The notes under the pieces: generated by a model | Told to the model about the DNA's origin: nothing | Databases searched by the model: none | Seen by the model: the letters and a program-made list of their open reading frames with translations, nothing else | Assembly (NCBI RefSeq): GCF_034057115.1 | Contig: NZ_CP139195.1 | Location: 186,001 to 250,000 of the forward strand | DNA from: Pseudomonas sp. AN-1 | GTDB taxonomy: Bacteria; Pseudomonadota; Gammaproteobacteria; Pseudomonadales; Pseudomonadaceae | Length of the DNA: 64,000 nt | Direction of reading: 5' to 3' | Program-made: the position numbers and the translations under genes | Part shown: one piece after another, positions 61,308-64,000 of the stretch | Numbering within the stretch: position 1 is the first letter of the stretch | How the letters are laid out: every line of letters begins with the position of its first letter

Positions 61308-61964
61308 ATGAGCGACTACGACCCCTACCGTCCGCCCCGGGCGCCGCTGCTCGATCCGCACCTGCCGCCGGCCTTCGCCGGCGGCGACTGGAGCCGCGGC
61401 CAGTTGCGCGTGCTCGGCGCCCTGAGCCTGGGCTGCCTGTCCGGCCTGCTGGTGCTGCTGCTGGTAGCGTTGTGGCGGCTGTTCAATCCGCAGCTGCCGC
61501 CGCTGCCCTTCGTTCACCTGCTCAGCCTGCTGCTGGTGCTGCTGTGGGGCTACCTGCTGCTGCGCCTCAGGGATCTGCTGGCGGCGCGCTACGGCCTGCA
61601 CGGGCTGGGCCAGCCCCTGGCGCTGCAGATGCTGCTCGGCCTGCTGGCCAGCGGTCTTGGCGCGCTGCTCGACGAGCACGCGGCGGGGACCACGGAAAGC
61701 GCCCTGCAGCTGGGCTATTTCGCCCTGTCCGTCGCCCTGGGGCTCAGCCTGGTGTGGTTCGCCCTGCGCCTGCGGCGCATCCGCCAGCCCTGGCCGGCGC
61801 TGCGCCTGTTCGCCTGGCTGCTGCTGCTCGCCGGTTGCACGGCGGCCAGCGTGGTGCTGCTGGTGCCGGCGCTGCTGCTCGGCCTGGGCGCCGGGGCGGC
61901 GCTGGCCTGGGTGTTCTTCGCCGCCGCCGGCGAGCTGGCCGAGGCCGACGAAAAACCGGCCTGA
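61308..61964 (+). CDS. Hypothetical Leu-rich membrane protein
   Basis: A 218-residue protein starting MSDYDPYRPPRAPLLDP, a Pro-rich cytoplasmic N-terminus, followed by about six hydrophobic segments in three pairs (LGALSLGCLSGLLVLLLVAL; FVHLLSLLLVLLWGYLLL; LALQMLLGLLASGLGALL; YFALSVALGLSLVWFAL; FAWLLLLAGCTAASVVLLV; ALLLGLGAGAALAWVFFAAA) and a short acidic tail. No family recognised; the N-terminal Tyr/Pro motif resembles many small DxxY-PP membrane proteins of pseudomonads. Confidence 0.7.
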   Translation: MSDYDPYRPPRAPLLDPHLPPAFAGGDWSRGQLRVLGALSLGCLSGLLVLLLVALWRLFNPQLPPLPFVHLLSLLLVLLWGYLLLRLRDLLAARYGLHGLGQPLALQMLLGLLASGLGALLDEHAAGTTESALQLGYFALSVALGLSLVWFALRLRRIRQPWPALRLFAWLLLLAGCTAASVVLLVPALLLGLGAGAALAWVFFAAAGELAEADEKPA

Positions 61965-61979
61965 GCGGCCGGTTCCGGT

Positions 61980-62525
61980 TCAGCGGATCAGGCTGAGGAA
62001 TTCGCTGCGGGTCGCCGGGTTGTCGCGGAACTCGCCGAGCATCACCGAGCTGACCATCGCCGAATTCTGCTTCTCCACCCCGCGCATCATCATGCACATG
62101 TGCCGGGCCTCGATCACCACCGCCACGCCCAGGGCGCCGGTGACTTCCTGCACCGCTTCGGCGATCTGTCGGGTGAGGTTCTCCTGGATCTGCAGGCGGC
62201 GGGCGAACATGTCGACGATGCGTGCCACCTTGGACAGGCCGAGTACCTTGCCGTTGGGGATGTAGGCCACGTGTGCCTTGCCGATGAACGGCAGCAGATG
62301 GTGCTCGCACAGCGAATACAGCTCGATGTCCCTGACCAGCACCATCTCGCTGTTGTCGGAGCTGAACAGCGCGCCGTTGGTGACTTCCTCGAGACTCTGC
62401 GCATAGCCGCGGCAGAGGTACTGCATGGCCTTGGCGGCGCGCTTGGGAGTGTCTTGCAGGCCTTCGCGCTCGACGTCCTCGCCGAGCAGGCCGAGGATCG
62501 CGGTGTAGTGCTGTTCCAGGGACAT
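61980..62525 (-). CDS. folE: GTP cyclohydrolase I
   Basis: A 181-residue FolE. Zinc ligands Cys73 and His76 in [10 protein letters not shown] and Cys144 in [13 protein letters not shown]-binding [20 protein letters not shown]. It opens the folate/pterin pathway by making dihydroneopterin triphosphate. Pseudomonads carry more than one folE paralogue; this one is the copy beside smr, as in P. aeruginosa. ATG at 62525. Confidence 0.96.
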   Translation of the reverse strand: MSLEQHYTAILGLLGEDVEREGLQDTPKRAAKAMQYLCRGYAQSLEEVTNGALFSSDNSEMVLVRDIELYSLCEHHLLPFIGKAHVAYIPNGKVLGLSKVARIVDMFARRLQIQENLTRQIAEAVQEVTGALGVAVVIEARHMCMMMRGVEKQNSAMVSSVMLGEFRDNPATRSEFLSLIR

Positions 62526-62648
62526 GGAATTTCCTGTGGTTGGGCAAAGGCGCGCAGGGTAGGGGGCTGCCCGGCTGCTGGCAAGTGTGCGGCGGCCGGC
62601 GGATGAGCCGTCTGCAGGCCGCAGATGCAGGCGGCTCATCATCGGGCG

Positions 62649-63209
62649 CTATTCGTCGCGGCCTTCCAGCATGGTGCGCTTGAGCAGCACGTAGACCGCG
62701 CCGGTGCCGCCATGCTTGGCCAGGCAGGAGGTGAAGCCGAGCACCTGCGGGTGCTGGCGCAGCCAGGTGTTGACGTGGCTCTTGACCATCGGCCGGCGGC
62801 CGTCGGTGCGCGCCGCCTTGCCGTGGGTGATGCGCACGCAGCGCACCTCGAAGCGCGCCGCCTCGGCGAGGAAGTCCCACAGGGTGGCGCGCGCCGTCTC
62901 CACACTCATGCCGTGCAGGTCGAGGCTGCCCTCGAAGGCGATCTGCCCGGCCTTGAGCTTGCGCATCTGGCCTTCCTGCACGCCGTCGCGCGCCCAGTAC
63001 AGCTCGTCCTCGGCGCCGACGTCGATGACGAACAGGTCGGAAAGACCGTCGACCGTGGTGGTCTGCTGGGTGAGGATGGCGCTCTGCTGGCGCTGGGCGA
63101 CCTGCTGGCGGTCGGCCTTCGGCTTGCCGGTGTCGGCGCGTTCCTCGACCCTGATGCGCTTGACCCCGCGCATCTCGCTGTGGAACAGGGAAAAATCGTC
63201 GTCTTGCAT
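62649..63209 (-). CDS. Smr-domain endonuclease-like protein
   Basis: A 186-residue protein. The N-terminal ~90 residues are charged (FHSEMRGVKRIRVEERADTGKPKADRQQ); the C-terminal Smr domain shows LDLHGMSVETARATLWDFL, the ITHGK motif (HGKA in place of HGKG), and a TGAVYVLLK end. Smr domains of MutS2/SmrB type cleave RNA or DNA, and SmrB acts on collided ribosomes in E. coli; whether this SmrA-like member does so is unknown. Precedes folE on the same strand. Confidence 0.88.
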   Translation of the reverse strand: MQDDDFSLFHSEMRGVKRIRVEERADTGKPKADRQQVAQRQQSAILTQQTTTVDGLSDLFVIDVGAEDELYWARDGVQEGQMRKLKAGQIAFEGSLDLHGMSVETARATLWDFLAEAARFEVRCVRITHGKAARTDGRRPMVKSHVNTWLRQHPQVLGFTSCLAKHGGTGAVYVLLKRTMLEGRDE

Positions 63210-63276
63210 GCTGGTTCTCCGCGACAGACGCACGATTCTAACGGAACCGGCGCCGGCGCGGAGAGCCTGCCGCGCC

Positions 63277-63876
63277 TCAGGCGCCGAGCGCCGCGGCGTC
63301 GGTCACCACGGTGGCGAACAGGTCGGCCAGCGCGGCCAGTTCGACGCGGTGCAGGGTGGCGGCATCCACCAGGCTGCCGTCGATGCCCGGCAGGTCGCGG
63401 GTGGCGCAGGCGGCGGCGACCACCGTGCTGCGATAGCCGAGGTCCTTGGCGGCGCGTACCGTGGCGCTGACGCACATGTGGGTCATGAAGCCGACCACCA
63501 CCAGCTCCTCGCGGCCCAGCTCGCGCAGCACGCGATCCAGCTCGCTGCGGGCGAAGGAGTTGGGCAGCGGCTTGCGCACCACCGCCTCGCCCGGCAGCGG
63601 GGTCAGCTCCTCGAAGATCTCGCCGCGCGGGCCTTCGGGGTCGAACAGGTAGCCGGGCACGCCGATGTGCTGCACGTGCACCACGGGTGCGCCGGCGGCG
63701 CGCGCCGCTGCCAGCAGGCGGTGGATCTGCGCGGCCGCGGCGTCGACGCCGGGCAGGCGCAGGTCGCCGCTGCGGTACTCGTTCTGCGCGTCGATGATCA
63801 GCAGGGTGGCCTGCCTGAGGTTGGCGGCCGGGTGGCTGCTGCCGGTCAGTTCGAACAGGGTCTTGGCGTCGCTCAT
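63277..63876 (-). CDS. Isochorismatase-family hydrolase
   Basis: A 199-residue cysteine hydrolase with the triad Asp29 (LLIIDAQNEY), Lys102 (VVRKPLPNSF) and Cys135 (GFMTHMCVSATV), the cis-peptide GFMTHMC motif and SALDR-like SELDRVL. Members include nicotinamidases and peroxyureidoacrylate amidases; the substrate cannot be told. ATG at 63876 is preceded by ccggagtacagc. It lies upstream of smr and folE on the same strand, as in P. aeruginosa. Confidence 0.9.
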   Translation of the reverse strand: MSDAKTLFELTGSSHPAANLRQATLLIIDAQNEYRSGDLRLPGVDAAAAQIHRLLAAARAAGAPVVHVQHIGVPGYLFDPEGPRGEIFEELTPLPGEAVVRKPLPNSFARSELDRVLRELGREELVVVGFMTHMCVSATVRAAKDLGYRSTVVAAACATRDLPGIDGSLVDAATLHRVELAALADLFATVVTDAAALGA

Positions 63877-63980
63877 GCTGTACTCCGGTAGGGGATGGAC
63901 GCGACCATTGTGGGCATGACGGCGGCGGCGCTGAAGACACAGGCTTGCCGCCCGGAAATGCATTTTTGCAGGGAGCCGCG

Positions 63981-64000
63981 ATGGCCTTCGACTGGAACGA
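63981..64000 (+). CDS. First codons of a further gene (partial)
   Basis: Only 20 bases remain in the window: an ATG at 63981 followed by an open reading MAFDWN, preceded at a good distance by caggga. The product cannot be identified. It is divergent from the isochorismatase gene. Confidence 0.4.

Overview
This 64 kb window is a high-GC chromosomal segment from a gammaproteobacterium of the Pseudomonas lineage. Gene content and order closely follow a Pseudomonas aeruginosa-type backbone: fadBA, topA, lexA, psrA, nagZ, mfd, gap2, nqrA-F, sthA, lolCD, comEC, lpxK, kdsB, murB, rne, rluC, the fab cluster, pilZ, and ETF-QO with etfBA. Codon use is uniform, and I see no insertion sequences, phage genes, CRISPR arrays, tRNAs or rRNAs. 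The species cannot be fixed from sequence reading alone.

Layout. 1-5.7 kb: 3' end of fadB, fadA, a DUF1653 gene, topA and two small conserved genes. 5.7-10.2 kb: lexA (minus strand, two LexA boxes), psrA (with a PsrA-type operator), an L,D-transpeptidase-fold gene, nagZ, a methylthioinosine phosphorylase, and csiV on the minus strand. 10.2-15.2 kb: mfd (minus) divergent from a long-form GAPDH (gap2). 15.5-22.6 kb: the complete Na+-NQR operon nqrABCDEF with its maturation factors apbE and nqrM. 22.7-27.6 kb: sthA, a glycerophosphodiesterase, a LolC-type permease with LolD, and a DUF2062 protein. 27.8-34.6 kb: comEC, an exbB/exbD pair, lpxK, a Trm112-like gene, kdsB, a low-molecular-weight phosphatase and murB, many of them overlapping. 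34.7-38.4 kb: rne (minus), with a 19-copy hexapeptide repeat and a leader of about 490 nt. 38.4-41.6 kb: rluC, a HAD phosphatase, sppA and maf. 41.7-51.8 kb: yceD-rpmF-plsX-fabD-fabG-acpP-fabF-pabC-mltG-tmk-holB-pilZ-tatD, then a probable small RNA gene on the minus strand. 52.0-57.5 kb: a class V aminotransferase, DUF1285, ETF-QO and etfBA. 57.6-60.4 kb: a small envelope gene group (solute-binding protein, DUF4398 lipoprotein, OmpA-type lipoprotein, unknown lipoprotein, and a 59-residue membrane protein on the other strand). 60.5-64 kb: pyrF, a membrane protein, folE, smr, an isochorismatase-family hydrolase and the first codons of a further gene.

Functionally the window joins fatty acid degradation and its electron outlet (fadBA, psrA, ETF/ETF-QO), fatty acid synthesis (plsX/fab/acpP), respiration (Nqr), redox balance (Sth), DNA damage control (LexA, Mfd), RNA turnover (RNase E) and envelope building (nagZ, Lol, LpxK, KdsB, MurB, MltG). 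No wholly new multigene system is evident. The most interesting points are a likely leaderless rluC transcript beside the long rne leader, the RNase E repeat tract, a structured minus-strand sRNA after tatD, the absence of sulA beside lexA, a single Lol permease beside lolD, and the poorly described lipoprotein group downstream of etfA.
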